From the NCBI GenBank assembly GCA_028284905.1, contig JANQQU010000015.1:62001-126000 (forward strand): a stretch of DNA of 64,000 nucleotides, in the 5' to 3' direction. Below, one piece after another: positions 54,530 to 63,898 of this stretch (the first letter of the stretch is position 1; every line of letters begins with the position of its first letter). The notes beneath the pieces were generated by a model that was not told where the DNA came from, did not search any database, and saw nothing but the letters and a program-made list of their open reading frames with translations. The translations under genes were made by a program, and so were the position numbers. Origin of the DNA: Calditrichia bacterium (lineage in GTDB: Bacteria; Calditrichota; Calditrichia; RBG-13-44-9; J075).

Positions 54530-56809
54530 TTATTTCTTCGCGTTTTCAATCATTTGAAGGAGCTGCTGAGCGCCGGGATCATTACCGGTGAGTTGTACTA
54601 ACTGCCGGGCAAAAGGTTCGGCTTTCTGCCAATTCTCATCCTGAACATAAAATATCGCCAGGGCATGAATAATTGTCGGATCCCGGGGATCCATCCCATT
54701 TGCTTTTAAGAGATTCGCTTCCGCAGCAGGACGCATTTCCAGATGCTGCAGCGCCAAAGCATAATTGTAAAGAACCCTGGGACGGTTTGTCAATAATTCT
54801 GCAGCTTTCGCCAAATGATTAATTGCTTCAGACAAACGCTGTTCTTCCGCAAGCAGCAATCCGAGAGAGTAGTGTAATTCCCCTTCTTCCGGTGCATATT
54901 TCAGTCCGTCTCTTAATGCAATCTCGGCTTCGTCATTTCGTTGCTGGCGACTCAGGAATGAGGCTAAATTAAAGTATGCCGGCAGAAAATAACTGTCTGC
55001 GGCAATTGCCGCCCGGTAAGCAATTTCCGCAGAATCGGCCTGTTGCAGATACTCGAAACTAATCCCCATGTTTAACAGATTTGCCGGTTGATCAGCATTT
55101 TCATAGAGCATTGCCTTGTATTCCGCCAGTGCAGACTGATAAGCGGCTGGATCGACTGCGATTCGCATTCTTACCGGCACTGTCGTTAGCATCCGCGCAG
55201 CAGTGATTCTAACCGAACGGGATTTATCCTGTAACAAAGGCGCCGCTATCACTACCCGCTCCTCCGGGGAAACAGCAGACAAGCCTTCCAATGCGGAAAT
55301 TCGCATCAAAGGATCTTTTTCAGAAACACTCTTCTGCAGTAAACTTTTCGACGTTGGCCCGCTAATCTCCGCCAGCACGGATAAAGCAGTTGCCCGGACG
55401 ATTGCTGCCATCGCTTTGTCCTGCACGAGCTCGGTTAATTTTTCAATGCTTCCCGGTTTGCCCAGCTGACCTTCGGCAAGCGCTTGAATTTTTAGCGGAA
55501 TTTCCTGCCGGGGGCCATACCAGCTTTCCATTTTTTGCAATGCCCATTCAGGGCTTTTTTCGGCATGGCAACCGTTGCAGGGGTTCGGGGTGCCATAAGC
55601 GATCGTCGCTTCCGGACGAGGAATAATAAAGCTGTGGTCTCTCCTCGGGTCGACAACCATATAGTTTCGCGCCGGCATATGGCAACTGACGCACAAAGTC
55701 CCTTCGCTACCGCTTTTATGAAAATGATGTTCGGGCAAATCATAATTGCCAATTTTTAAATTTTCAAATGGCCGCACAGCTTCAGACTGATGACAGCGGT
55801 TGCAAAGTTCATTGCCCTCTGCAACCAGAGTCAGTGAATGTGGATTGTGGCAATCGCTGCAACGGACACCGGCCTGAAACATCTTGCTTTGTCGGAAAGA
55901 ACCGTAAACATACACTTCTTCGAGAATTTGCCCGTCCGGATAATACATACCACTACGCAACAATTCCGGTTGAAAATGATCGAGATAAGGTAATTCATGG
56001 GCATCATTTGCGGTAATTGCCAGCCGCCGGGAATGGCAGGGCGCGCAGGTTTCTACCTGAATTTGCGGCTGCGCTTTAAAATCGTTGCGCAAAGCCATCT
56101 CGCTCCGCGTCGGAGAGTTATTCGTCGAATCATATTTTTCGGCCCAGGCGATATGCGCACTGCCATTGCCATGACAGGCCTGACAACCCACATTGATTTC
56201 GTCCCAGCGGGTATGGTATGTTTTGCTATCAAAGTCAAAATTTTTAGTCAAATTGGTTGAATGGCACTCGGCGCACATCATGTTCCAGTTTTGGTAGGCG
56301 CCGCTCCAGTGCAATGGATCATCATGGGCAATTTTTTCATCAGGATAGAGAGAGAACCAGCGTTCCTTTTCAGTGTCCCAAACCACACTGAATGCCTGAT
56401 AACGCCCTCCGGGAAATGCGACCAGATATTGCTGTAACGGTGCGATACCAATGACGTAATCGATGCGAAAATCCTGCAACTCACCATCCGGCCCCTCGGT
56501 ATGAATCCAATGCCCGCCGTCTTTTTTGAAGAAGCGGGTGGTAATGCCATCTTTCTGAAAAGACGTATTATTAAAATTCCCGAGCACACTGCTGTCATTT
56601 GCTGTCTGCAGGGCCTTATCATGATGCGACCCCAGCCAATCCTGGTATTCTTGTTGATGGCAAACAGCACAGTCTTTACTAACGGCTACTTTCCCGGGTA
56701 TCTCCGGCATTTTCTCCGCTTCCCCATCCACCGGGGGATGATCGCAACCGGAGATGCTGATTGCAATCGCTAACAAGATCAGGTAAAAACTATTGAAAGA
56801 ATGTTTCAT
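54530..56809 (-). CDS. Octaheme cytochrome c lipoprotein with HEAT and TPR repeats
   Basis: The 759-residue protein has a lipoprotein signal (AISISGCDHPP) and eight CxxCH haem sites: CAVCH, CAECH, CQACH, CAPCH, CSDCH, CNRCH, CVSCH and CNGCH (about residues 48-420). This resembles the cytochrome c-554/doubled-CXXCH family. HEAT-like repeats follow (about 440-560) and then TPR repeats (about 575-755). It probably transfers electrons in the periplasm or at the outer membrane, with the repeats as docking surface. No terminal oxidoreductase is identified nearby. It starts the operon with the exported PLP enzyme. Confidence 0.9.
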   Translation of the reverse strand: MKHSFNSFYLILLAIAISISGCDHPPVDGEAEKMPEIPGKVAVSKDCAVCHQQEYQDWLGSHHDKALQTANDSSVLGNFNNTSFQKDGITTRFFKKDGGHWIHTEGPDGELQDFRIDYVIGIAPLQQYLVAFPGGRYQAFSVVWDTEKERWFSLYPDEKIAHDDPLHWSGAYQNWNMMCAECHSTNLTKNFDFDSKTYHTRWDEINVGCQACHGNGSAHIAWAEKYDSTNNSPTRSEMALRNDFKAQPQIQVETCAPCHSRRLAITANDAHELPYLDHFQPELLRSGMYYPDGQILEEVYVYGSFRQSKMFQAGVRCSDCHNPHSLTLVAEGNELCNRCHQSEAVRPFENLKIGNYDLPEHHFHKSGSEGTLCVSCHMPARNYMVVDPRRDHSFIIPRPEATIAYGTPNPCNGCHAEKSPEWALQKMESWYGPRQEIPLKIQALAEGQLGKPGSIEKLTELVQDKAMAAIVRATALSVLAEISGPTSKSLLQKSVSEKDPLMRISALEGLSAVSPEERVVIAAPLLQDKSRSVRITAARMLTTVPVRMRIAVDPAAYQSALAEYKAMLYENADQPANLLNMGISFEYLQQADSAEIAYRAAIAADSYFLPAYFNLASFLSRQQRNDEAEIALRDGLKYAPEEGELHYSLGLLLAEEQRLSEAINHLAKAAELLTNRPRVLYNYALALQHLEMRPAAEANLLKANGMDPRDPTIIHALAIFYVQDENWQKAEPFARQLVQLTGNDPGAQQLLQMIENAKK

Positions 56810-56823
56810 AAAAGGTCCGCAGG

Positions 56824-58374
56824 TTATGTATTCAATGACAGCCGGGAAAGCATGCCGGTGATGCTATTCTGAATTAAATCAATAAGGTTTTCGGTAACAT
56901 TTTCACAGAACCCCGGTAAGGCGGTCAATGATATTCCCCAAAGTTCTTCGTTACTGCAAATGGTTGCAACAAACGCTGCCAAACTTTCTTTATTCTCCAG
57001 ATCAACACTTTGCCATTGGCGATGAAAATATTCGGCCTGGTCGTCTCGCAATGGATATAATTCATCTCCGACATGAGCGTGATATTGCTTATCTACTTTT
57101 GTCGTATACATGAAGAATAAATAAGCCGCAAAACCAGCGCAAATCAGATGGGGTGGCTGGTTAAAGCGCTGATAATAATCCCGGATAACCGGGAGAAGGC
57201 GCATATACATTTTTCGGGTAGACTGAAAGGTAATATCTATCAGCCGATGCCGAAGAAAAGGATTGTTAAAACGGCTAAGCACCTCATCGATGTAATCTTC
57301 CACTTCCGCCTGGGGAAATGGAAGCGTTGTGGCAATTTCATTGCGCATCACCGTTTGTACGAATCGAGCAATTAACGGATGACGCATCATATCCAGAATG
57401 TGGCGTTCCCCGGCGAGTAGAGCAAGATGAACGCTAATCGTATGGGCGCCATTAAGCAAACGCAGCTTCAACATACGATACTTTTCGATGTTTTTCCGAA
57501 TAATGATCGTAGGGTTCGCTGCTGTGAAAGCTAGCTGTTTTTCTAATGAAGCATCGCCTTCAATTGCCCAAAGGCTGTAGGTTTCCGCTACTGTAAATAA
57601 TGCATCCCGATAACCAAGGTGTTTACGTATTACCCTCGCGGATTCGCCACCGGGAGATTCCGTAATAATGCGATCTACAAGTGTATTACAAAATTGATTG
57701 GCATCCCGGATCCAATTAAGAAATGTTTCCTCCAATTGCCAGCGCTTGGCCAATTGCAAAACGATTTCCTGCAAACGGCTGCCATTGTTTTCTATCAATT
57801 CGCAGGGGAGCATAATTAACCCGCGTTCCGGATCTCCCTGAAACGCCTGAAAACGTTTATACAGCACTGCCGTTAATCTTCCCGGAAAGGAGGTAAGTTT
57901 TCCATCTGGGCTATCGGCGGATTCATCCGCGGTAATGCCAACTTCAGTGGTATTTGAGATAATAAATTGCAACGCCGGAGCGGCTGCAACAGCTAATATT
58001 TCCTGCCATTGTTCTGTTGCGATTAATACTCTGCTTATTGCGCTGCAAACCCGGTAATTCTCCACCACTTCATGTTGCTGGAGACCATTTACGCAGACCG
58101 TGTAATAATAATCCTGGTTAAGAAAGTTCTTTGCACGGTCCCTACCGGTAGATTGCACAGCAACGATGCTGCCATTAAATGATCCATCTTGATTGGCTCG
58201 GTCGATAAAAAAGTCTGCGAATCCCCGTAAAAATCGACCGGTCCCGAATTGCAGCACTTTCTCCGGCATCATTTTTCCGGAATTGTCCGGTAACATCAAC
58301 TCAATTTCATTTTCGACCGTCTCTTTCTTTAGGAGCGCATCAACGACAGTCTGGTTCAAGTTTGGTAATTCCAT
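56824..58374 (-). CDS. uxaB: Tagaturonate reductase (UxaB)/mannitol dehydrogenase family
   Basis: The 516-residue protein has the N-terminal Rossmann motif VLQFGTGRFLRGF and the polyol dehydrogenase signature KLRLLNGAHTI (Lys, Asn and His of the active site) near residues 310-320. The family reduces tagaturonate to altronate in hexuronate breakdown. No partner uronate genes (uxaA, uxaC) are present, so a related polyol or uronate substrate is possible. The start is uncertain: 58374, 58383 and 58404 all have poor ribosome sites. It ends 14 bp before the cytochrome gene start on the same strand, so they may form one transcript. Confidence 0.85.
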   Translation of the reverse strand: MELPNLNQTVVDALLKKETVENEIELMLPDNSGKMMPEKVLQFGTGRFLRGFADFFIDRANQDGSFNGSIVAVQSTGRDRAKNFLNQDYYYTVCVNGLQQHEVVENYRVCSAISRVLIATEQWQEILAVAAAPALQFIISNTTEVGITADESADSPDGKLTSFPGRLTAVLYKRFQAFQGDPERGLIMLPCELIENNGSRLQEIVLQLAKRWQLEETFLNWIRDANQFCNTLVDRIITESPGGESARVIRKHLGYRDALFTVAETYSLWAIEGDASLEKQLAFTAANPTIIIRKNIEKYRMLKLRLLNGAHTISVHLALLAGERHILDMMRHPLIARFVQTVMRNEIATTLPFPQAEVEDYIDEVLSRFNNPFLRHRLIDITFQSTRKMYMRLLPVIRDYYQRFNQPPHLICAGFAAYLFFMYTTKVDKQYHAHVGDELYPLRDDQAEYFHRQWQSVDLENKESLAAFVATICSNEELWGISLTALPGFCENVTENLIDLIQNSITGMLSRLSLNT

Positions 58375-58433
58375 TCGCAGCATCCATTTCGATTGATGCG
58401 GCAATATACGATTTTTTGTGAAGAAAGCGAAAC

Positions 58434-58490
58434 CGGGGTTCGGGGCTGTAGAATGAATTCATGAATTCATTCTACAAGGTCCGAAACCCC
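58434..58490. repeat. 30-bp perfect palindrome within a longer inverted repeat
   Basis: Positions 58447-58476 read identically on both strands (TGTAGAATGAATTC, then ATGAATTCATTCTACA). Flanking GGGGTTCGG (58435-58443) and CCGAAACCCC (58481-58490) extend the stem with a one-base bulge. It overlaps the stop codon of the YitT-type gene and probably acts as its terminator. It could also be a protein-binding palindrome. Confidence 0.85.
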
Positions 58491-59323
58491 TCACCAATCA
58501 TTTCGGTGACGTCCGATGCAATCACAAATGCATGGGGGTCGTATTGCCGGATAATATCCCGTGCCAGTTTAAACTGATCGTAACGAATAATGATCATCAA
58601 TAAATTTTGTGGCATGTTATTGATTGCGTTATTTGCCATCAAAATGCTTGATTCCGCGCAAACTTCTTTTGTCAACTGCGTGCGGATTTCATCCATTTTC
58701 GGCGAAACAATCAGCAGCTTCTTATGCTGATACATACCGAAAGTTATCGAATGGATTGTCTTTGAAAACATATAAAGCGCAATTGCTGAAATCATTGCCT
58801 GCTCTATCCCAATCACCAGGCTACCGGAGCTGATCACGATCGACTCGACCATTAAGACCGTTCTGCCGGGAGGAATCCCCAGTTTACCAGAGAGAATATC
58901 CGCAATGCCCAGCGTGCCGATAAAACTATATCCATTAAGGATGATAAACCCAACACCAAGTCCGGCGAGAATACTGCCCCCAATTGCCATCAGCAGAATG
59001 TTTTCAGAGATAAGGATCGTATTCGTCCAGGGTGTGGTTAGCTGCACCAGACTAATAAAAGTTGCCAGGGTAAGCGTCGATTTTATCAACTTTTCCCGGC
59101 GCATGTAGGCAAACTGGATCATAAAAAAGACTACAGCGACACAGAGAATAATTATCCCGAGATAATCATTGAAATTCTCACCAAACAAATTTAACAGAAT
59201 AATCGATATACCGGGGATACCACCGGCGAATATCGCCATCGGTTTGTAAAAAAGATTCACCGCCATCGCCAATCCGAATGCCCCGGCGAGCATTCCCAGA
59301 AATTCCAAAATTTTTCGTAACAT
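58472..59323 (-). CDS. YitT-family membrane protein
   Basis: The 283-residue protein has about five membrane helices (about 10-200) and a C-terminal cytoplasmic DUF2179 domain (KLLIVSPKMDEIRTQLTKE ... NNMPQNLLMIIIRYDQFKLARD). This is the YitT/DUF161-DUF2179 layout of unknown function. The motif AGGIPGISIILLNLFG in the first helices is family-typical. AAAGGA lies seven bases before the ATG at 59323. It diverges from the S41-like gene with 77 bp between. Confidence 0.9.
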   Translation of the reverse strand: MLRKILEFLGMLAGAFGLAMAVNLFYKPMAIFAGGIPGISIILLNLFGENFNDYLGIIILCVAVVFFMIQFAYMRREKLIKSTLTLATFISLVQLTTPWTNTILISENILLMAIGGSILAGLGVGFIILNGYSFIGTLGIADILSGKLGIPPGRTVLMVESIVISSGSLVIGIEQAMISAIALYMFSKTIHSITFGMYQHKKLLIVSPKMDEIRTQLTKEVCAESSILMANNAINNMPQNLLMIIIRYDQFKLARDIIRQYDPHAFVIASDVTEMIGEGFRTL

Positions 59324-59400
59324 GATGTTTCCTTTAACGATTTGCAAACTTTTCCAAATTTCTCCGTTAGTATGAATTCTGATCAAATAGAGAGGTCTTC

Positions 59401-61617
59401 ATGCAGAAAAGTGACAAACAATTTCCAAATCCCCTGTTTCTCTGGGGAACGCTGCTGCTTAGCGGTATTTGTGCCCTCATTTTTTATATGAAGCTGGACA
59501 ATCCTTTTGGGGGATTATTTTGGGGAAGCATGTATAGCACCATTGGCGGGATTTTATTTTTCCTTCTGCTCCTCTCTATCAAATCAATTCGTTCTTCGCG
59601 GACACTCTTTCGCTATTTGGGTTTTGCCGGGGCTTTGCTGGTTCTACTGGCTGGCGCAACGGCCATTTCCCTGGCCAGCGATTACCGGCAGCTGCTTTTC
59701 CCGGATAGTATTGCCGGTGAGATTAGCAAAGAAGACTGGCAGGAAGATTTGGCCTTCCTTGCCCGGGAAATGCCGGCCAGACATCGCGATCTGTTCCGAG
59801 CAGTTACTCAGGACTCTTTCCAACTCGCTGTCGATCAATTGCAGGCGGAAATACCTGCCTTAAACGATGAACAGATTATCACCGAATTGATGCGAATTGT
59901 TGCTTTACCAAATGATGGACACACCTGGTTGCATCCCTATCAACCGGCGATTAATGCGAATATTTACCCCCTGCAATTTTACTGGTTCGACGATGGCATA
60001 TTTGTCATTGATGCGGCAGATGCATACCGGGAGATTGTCGGCACACGTCTGCTCAAGATTGCGGATGAGGATATCTTTCAGATTTTTGAGAGCATGAAAC
60101 CACTGATCGGCGCAGAAAACGACCTTCATAAAAAATATCGTTTTCAAATGATCAGTCTAACCGCAGAATTGCTATACGGACTTGGCATTACTCCGAGTAA
60201 AAATGAAACAAATTTCACCTTTGAAAAGCCTGATGGCAGTAATATTACTATCGCTATGACGCCGGAGCCGTTTTATACCTGGTTAGGCTGGTCTGCCCTG
60301 AAGCCGGTGGATAATCTGAGCGCACCAGCAATTAGTAATAGCCGGAAAGACTGGTATTGGTTCGAGTTAAATCCCGCCAATAAACATCTATATGTGCAAT
60401 TTAATCAGGTGCTGGATCAATCCGGGAGGGAAACCCTCGATGATTTTGTAGAGCGTCTTTCCACCTTTGTCGATGAGAACACATTCGATCGTTTCATCCT
60501 CGACATCCGCAATAACCACGGTGGCAATAATCAAAAGCTCGGGAATTTCATTGAGCTGCTAAGCACCCACCCGAAAATCAACCGGCGCGGCGCTTTTTTT
60601 GTGCTCACCAGCCGGCGCACGTTTTCGGCAGCAGTAAATTTTACCGCCATGCTGGAAACCCGCACCAAGGCATTATTTGTTGGCGAACCAACCGGTCAAG
60701 GTCCAAACTTATTCGGTGATAATCGCCCGATCTATCTTCCGAATTCCCGCATTCGGGTGGACATTTCTTCCCGCTGGTGGGAAGGCAGCATTCCGGAAGA
60801 CCAACGCGAATGGTTTTATCCCGATATCCCGGTGGTTTACACCCATGAAGATTTTCTTAACGGGAGAGATCCTGTTTTAAATACAGTGGCGTCCTATAAG
60901 CCAAATGAAAAATTGCTCGCTTCCCTCCCGAAAGATTTCCAGCAATTGGCGCTCGCAGGCGAGGCGTTGCCCACAAAGCCCTTACCGCTGGATCAGTCGC
61001 AGGCAGATGAGATAACCGGTAAATATCTCTTTAGCAAGATGGGTATCCTGAACATTACCCAAAAAGACAGTCAACTATTTTTAACCATTGATGATCCACT
61101 GGAAGGGAACATCTTTTCGGTGTTATCCGAATTGCATCCGATTGGAAATATGGCTTTTACAACGGACATCAACGAGGTGGGTATTGCATTTACGAAAACA
61201 TCCGCTGCTGCCGCGCCGCAACTGCATATGTATTGGGGAGATTCTCAACGGATTCTGGAAAAATTACCAGCAGGTTATATGTCTCCCCTGGAAATGTTAC
61301 GATCCGGAAAAGTTGCCGATGGTATTGCTGCGATAAAAGCGGATCAAGCAAATTTTGCCAGCGGATATTCCAATCTGGAAGGATTGCTGAATAACCTCGG
61401 TTATCAATATCTTCAGCAAGAGAAGCTTGAAGATGCCATCGCAATATTCCAGTTAAACACCGAATTATTCCCGAACTCCTGGAATGTATACGACAGCCTT
61501 GCCGAAGCATTTATGACATCCGGCGACAATGCCCGGGCAATTGAGTTTTACCAGAAGGCTTTGGCGATTAACCCGGACAGCGATCATAGTCGTCGAATGC
61601 TTGATCAGTTACAATGA
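59401..61617 (+). CDS. Membrane-anchored S41-like peptidase with C-terminal TPR
   Basis: The 738-residue protein has three membrane helices (about 12-90), a domain containing the S41 core (FDRFILDIRNNHGGNNQKL near 362, SRRTFSAAVNFTAML with the presumed catalytic Ser near 406, and GEPTGQGPNLFGDN) and a C-terminal TPR region (GLLNNLGYQYLQQEKLEDAI ... AIEFYQKALAINPDS, about 640-735). The Lys that completes the S41 dyad is not certain, so activity is unproven. It is transcribed alone, and an octamer repeat array directly follows and overlaps its stop codon. Confidence 0.85.
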   Translation: MQKSDKQFPNPLFLWGTLLLSGICALIFYMKLDNPFGGLFWGSMYSTIGGILFFLLLLSIKSIRSSRTLFRYLGFAGALLVLLAGATAISLASDYRQLLFPDSIAGEISKEDWQEDLAFLAREMPARHRDLFRAVTQDSFQLAVDQLQAEIPALNDEQIITELMRIVALPNDGHTWLHPYQPAINANIYPLQFYWFDDGIFVIDAADAYREIVGTRLLKIADEDIFQIFESMKPLIGAENDLHKKYRFQMISLTAELLYGLGITPSKNETNFTFEKPDGSNITIAMTPEPFYTWLGWSALKPVDNLSAPAISNSRKDWYWFELNPANKHLYVQFNQVLDQSGRETLDDFVERLSTFVDENTFDRFILDIRNNHGGNNQKLGNFIELLSTHPKINRRGAFFVLTSRRTFSAAVNFTAMLETRTKALFVGEPTGQGPNLFGDNRPIYLPNSRIRVDISSRWWEGSIPEDQREWFYPDIPVVYTHEDFLNGRDPVLNTVASYKPNEKLLASLPKDFQQLALAGEALPTKPLPLDQSQADEITGKYLFSKMGILNITQKDSQLFLTIDDPLEGNIFSVLSELHPIGNMAFTTDINEVGIAFTKTSAAAAPQLHMYWGDSQRILEKLPAGYMSPLEMLRSGKVADGIAAIKADQANFASGYSNLEGLLNNLGYQYLQQEKLEDAIAIFQLNTELFPNSWNVYDSLAEAFMTSGDNARAIEFYQKALAINPDSDHSRRMLDQLQ

Positions 61618-61687
61618 GCAAATGAGCAGATGAGCAGATGAGCAAACTTCAAAAATTGCCCATTTGCCCATTTGTCTATTTACCTAT
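61614..61687. repeat. Octamer repeat array with inverted counterpart
   Basis: Four ATGAGCAR octamers (61614-61645) are followed after 10 bp by four degenerate complements (TTGCCCAT twice, TTGTCTAT, TTACCTAT; 61656-61687). The array can fold into a long imperfect hairpin and begins inside the stop codon of the S41-like gene. It is the same unit as at 51146-51169. Confidence 0.85.
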
Positions 61688-61843
61688 TTTACAAACATTT
61701 CCGCTAAATTCGCGAGTTTCCGCACAATCTTTCCCTGCAAAATCAACATATTTTACGCCTAGCATTTTACCGCCGATCATTGTCTCAGTTCAATTTTAAC
61801 CCGTTTCAATACCGGAAGCGCTATCATCTTCAAGGAGGAATGT

Positions 61844-62575
61844 ATGATACTGTGCTCTCAATGCGGTACTATTAATAAAGACCAGAGTAAAGTTTGTATA
61901 TATTGCAAAAAATCATTTGTTAAAAAAGTACCACCGAAAAAGACATCAGTAGTAGTCAATCAATTAAAAGCTTATTATAATCGCCCCGGCACCCCATTAA
62001 AGCTTGCCAAATTAGGCATGTACATGACTGCTATGGCCTTTATTGGTTATTTATTTATTGCCAAAAATGCATTGGTTGGTGATGCAATATATGACCGAGC
62101 CGAAAAATTCTACAATAAAGCCCGCTATTCCGAAGCATTAACCTGCTTTGAGAAATATGTGCAAAAATGTCCTGATGCCGATCTGGTTCCCCTGGCACAA
62201 CAAAAAATCGCCAATCTCAGTTATAAATTGCTGGCAACCGCCCGGGAACGAAAAGAAAATTTAAAGAAAATCCCCAACCTTCTCAAGAAGGCACACGCGG
62301 CAATGAATCGTCAGCAATTGCTGCATCCGGTTGAAGATAATGTTATGAATTACGTCTGGCAGGTGCTCTCGATTGATCCTGAAAACAGCGACGCAGCAAC
62401 GATCAAGGAAGCAGTCATTTATCACCTTAAGGAAGAGGCGTTAAAGTACCGTATGGCGAAAGATATCTTCGGTACCATTCGCGCCTACAAAAAACTAATG
62501 ATGGTCGATCCGGAAAACACCAACATTTTCCGTGATTTCCAAAAAGTTGCTGCCAGCGTCGAAAAACCAAATTAA
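61844..62575 (+). CDS. Zinc-ribbon membrane protein with TPR-like region
   Basis: The 243-residue protein starts with a zinc ribbon (CSQCGTINKDQSKVCIYCKK, two CxxC pairs), then a basic linker, one membrane helix (MYMTAMAFIGYLFIAKNAL, near 65-83) and helical repeats of TPR type (AEKFYNKARYSEALTCFEKY, then EALKYRMAKDIFGTIRAYKK). The zinc ribbon lies in the cytoplasm and the repeats on the other side. Function is unknown; such proteins often organise membrane complexes. AAGGAGG lies five bases before the ATG. Confidence 0.8.
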   Translation: MILCSQCGTINKDQSKVCIYCKKSFVKKVPPKKTSVVVNQLKAYYNRPGTPLKLAKLGMYMTAMAFIGYLFIAKNALVGDAIYDRAEKFYNKARYSEALTCFEKYVQKCPDADLVPLAQQKIANLSYKLLATARERKENLKKIPNLLKKAHAAMNRQQLLHPVEDNVMNYVWQVLSIDPENSDAATIKEAVIYHLKEEALKYRMAKDIFGTIRAYKKLMMVDPENTNIFRDFQKVAASVEKPN

Positions 62576-62695
62576 TATTCTACCAGCGGCGCCCTTTCCT
62601 TGAGAGAGCGCCGGCAGCAAATCAATCATCGCTTTATTCTTGCCTGCAGAACTTCTATATTCCCTCCTTCATAAAAAGCAGGCAACGCATCCGTT

Positions 62696-63898
62696 ATGAA
62701 CGAAACTCGGAAGTTACAGGCGAATATTCCGAAAATTCTCTTTTGGAATGGCGCACGAATGTTCCTGGTAATTATGCCAGTGGTAGTGCCATTTTTCCAG
62801 TCCCATGGCCTCAACATGGAACAGATATTTCAGCTACAATCGATCTTTGCAATTTCGCTGGCGATACTGGAGGTGCCCTCTGGCTATATCGCGGATTTCA
62901 TTGGGAGAAAAGGAGCACTGATTGTCGAAGGTATCTTCCACGGCATCGCCTATAGCATTTTACTATTCAGTGATTCCTTCCTTGGTTTCGTTTGCTTCGA
63001 GTTGGCTATTGCAGTTGCGGTCAGCCTCGGCTCCGGCACAGATGTCGCACTTCTTTACGATACCATGGCGCTGCTCCCGGACAGCAAAGAGAATGAAAGC
63101 AAGGTGCTCGGCCAAAAGCTCTTTTACTCACAGACAGGTGAAACTCTGGCAGCCCTTTTGGGGGGCGCCCTCGCGGTCTATTCATTAACCCTGCCTGCCC
63201 TGGCAAATGCGATTATCGGCTGGGTGCCGCTGTTTATTGTCCTCTCACTCTATGAGCCGCCGCGCCAACTGATGAGCAAGCAGAAACACATCGAGAATTT
63301 CCGCTATATCTACAGGTCATTATTCCGGGATTCCCGATTGCTGCGCTACATTATCCTCAATCTTATTTTTTATGGTCTGGCAACATTACTGGCGGTTTGG
63401 GCTTTTCAAGGGTACTGGAAAGCCTATGATATTCCCTTAAGCTATTTCGGCTATATTTGGGCGGCCTACAACTTGACAGTTGCTTTAACTGCCCGGATGG
63501 CGCATAATCTGGAAAGGCGATTCGGAGCGGTTGCCCTGATCATTACCATCGCGATTTTGCCGGTCGCAGGTTACCTTGGTATGGCATACTTTTCTGTATG
63601 GTTGGGAGTAATCAGTGGATTTGCATTCCAGTTCTGCCGGGGATTGACCCAGGTGATTTTCCGCGATGCACTGAATAAACGCGTCAGTGGCGATATGCGG
63701 GCAACGGCAAATTCCATTAGCAGTCTCGGAGTACGGCTCTCTTTTGCCTTTATCGGTCCCCTAATGGGCTACCTGATAGACCACCAGGGATATTCTACCG
63801 CATTTTACTTTTTCGCCGGCGTTTTTATCCTGGTCTTTTTCTTGGTTTCATTACCATTGCTGAAAATGCGTCATTCCTTCCTGAATGCGGGTGGATGA
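62696..63898 (+). CDS. MFS-type transporter
   Basis: The 400-residue protein has about twelve membrane helices. The MFS motif A-like turn between helices 2 and 3 is GYIADFIGRKGALIVEGI. It belongs to the drug/unknown-substrate MFS families, and no substrate can be read from sequence. It is transcribed from the region downstream of the zinc-ribbon gene, with 120 bp between. The last 102 bp of the window, 63899-64000, hold no gene that I can support. Confidence 0.9.
   Translation: MNETRKLQANIPKILFWNGARMFLVIMPVVVPFFQSHGLNMEQIFQLQSIFAISLAILEVPSGYIADFIGRKGALIVEGIFHGIAYSILLFSDSFLGFVCFELAIAVAVSLGSGTDVALLYDTMALLPDSKENESKVLGQKLFYSQTGETLAALLGGALAVYSLTLPALANAIIGWVPLFIVLSLYEPPRQLMSKQKHIENFRYIYRSLFRDSRLLRYIILNLIFYGLATLLAVWAFQGYWKAYDIPLSYFGYIWAAYNLTVALTARMAHNLERRFGAVALIITIAILPVAGYLGMAYFSVWLGVISGFAFQFCRGLTQVIFRDALNKRVSGDMRATANSISSLGVRLSFAFIGPLMGYLIDHQGYSTAFYFFAGVFILVFFLVSLPLLKMRHSFLNAGG

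Noticed and set aside
59342-59349. TTGCAAAC upstream of the YitT-type gene
   Set aside because: A GG and a GC lie close by, but only eight bases apart instead of ten, so no sigma-54 promoter is supported.
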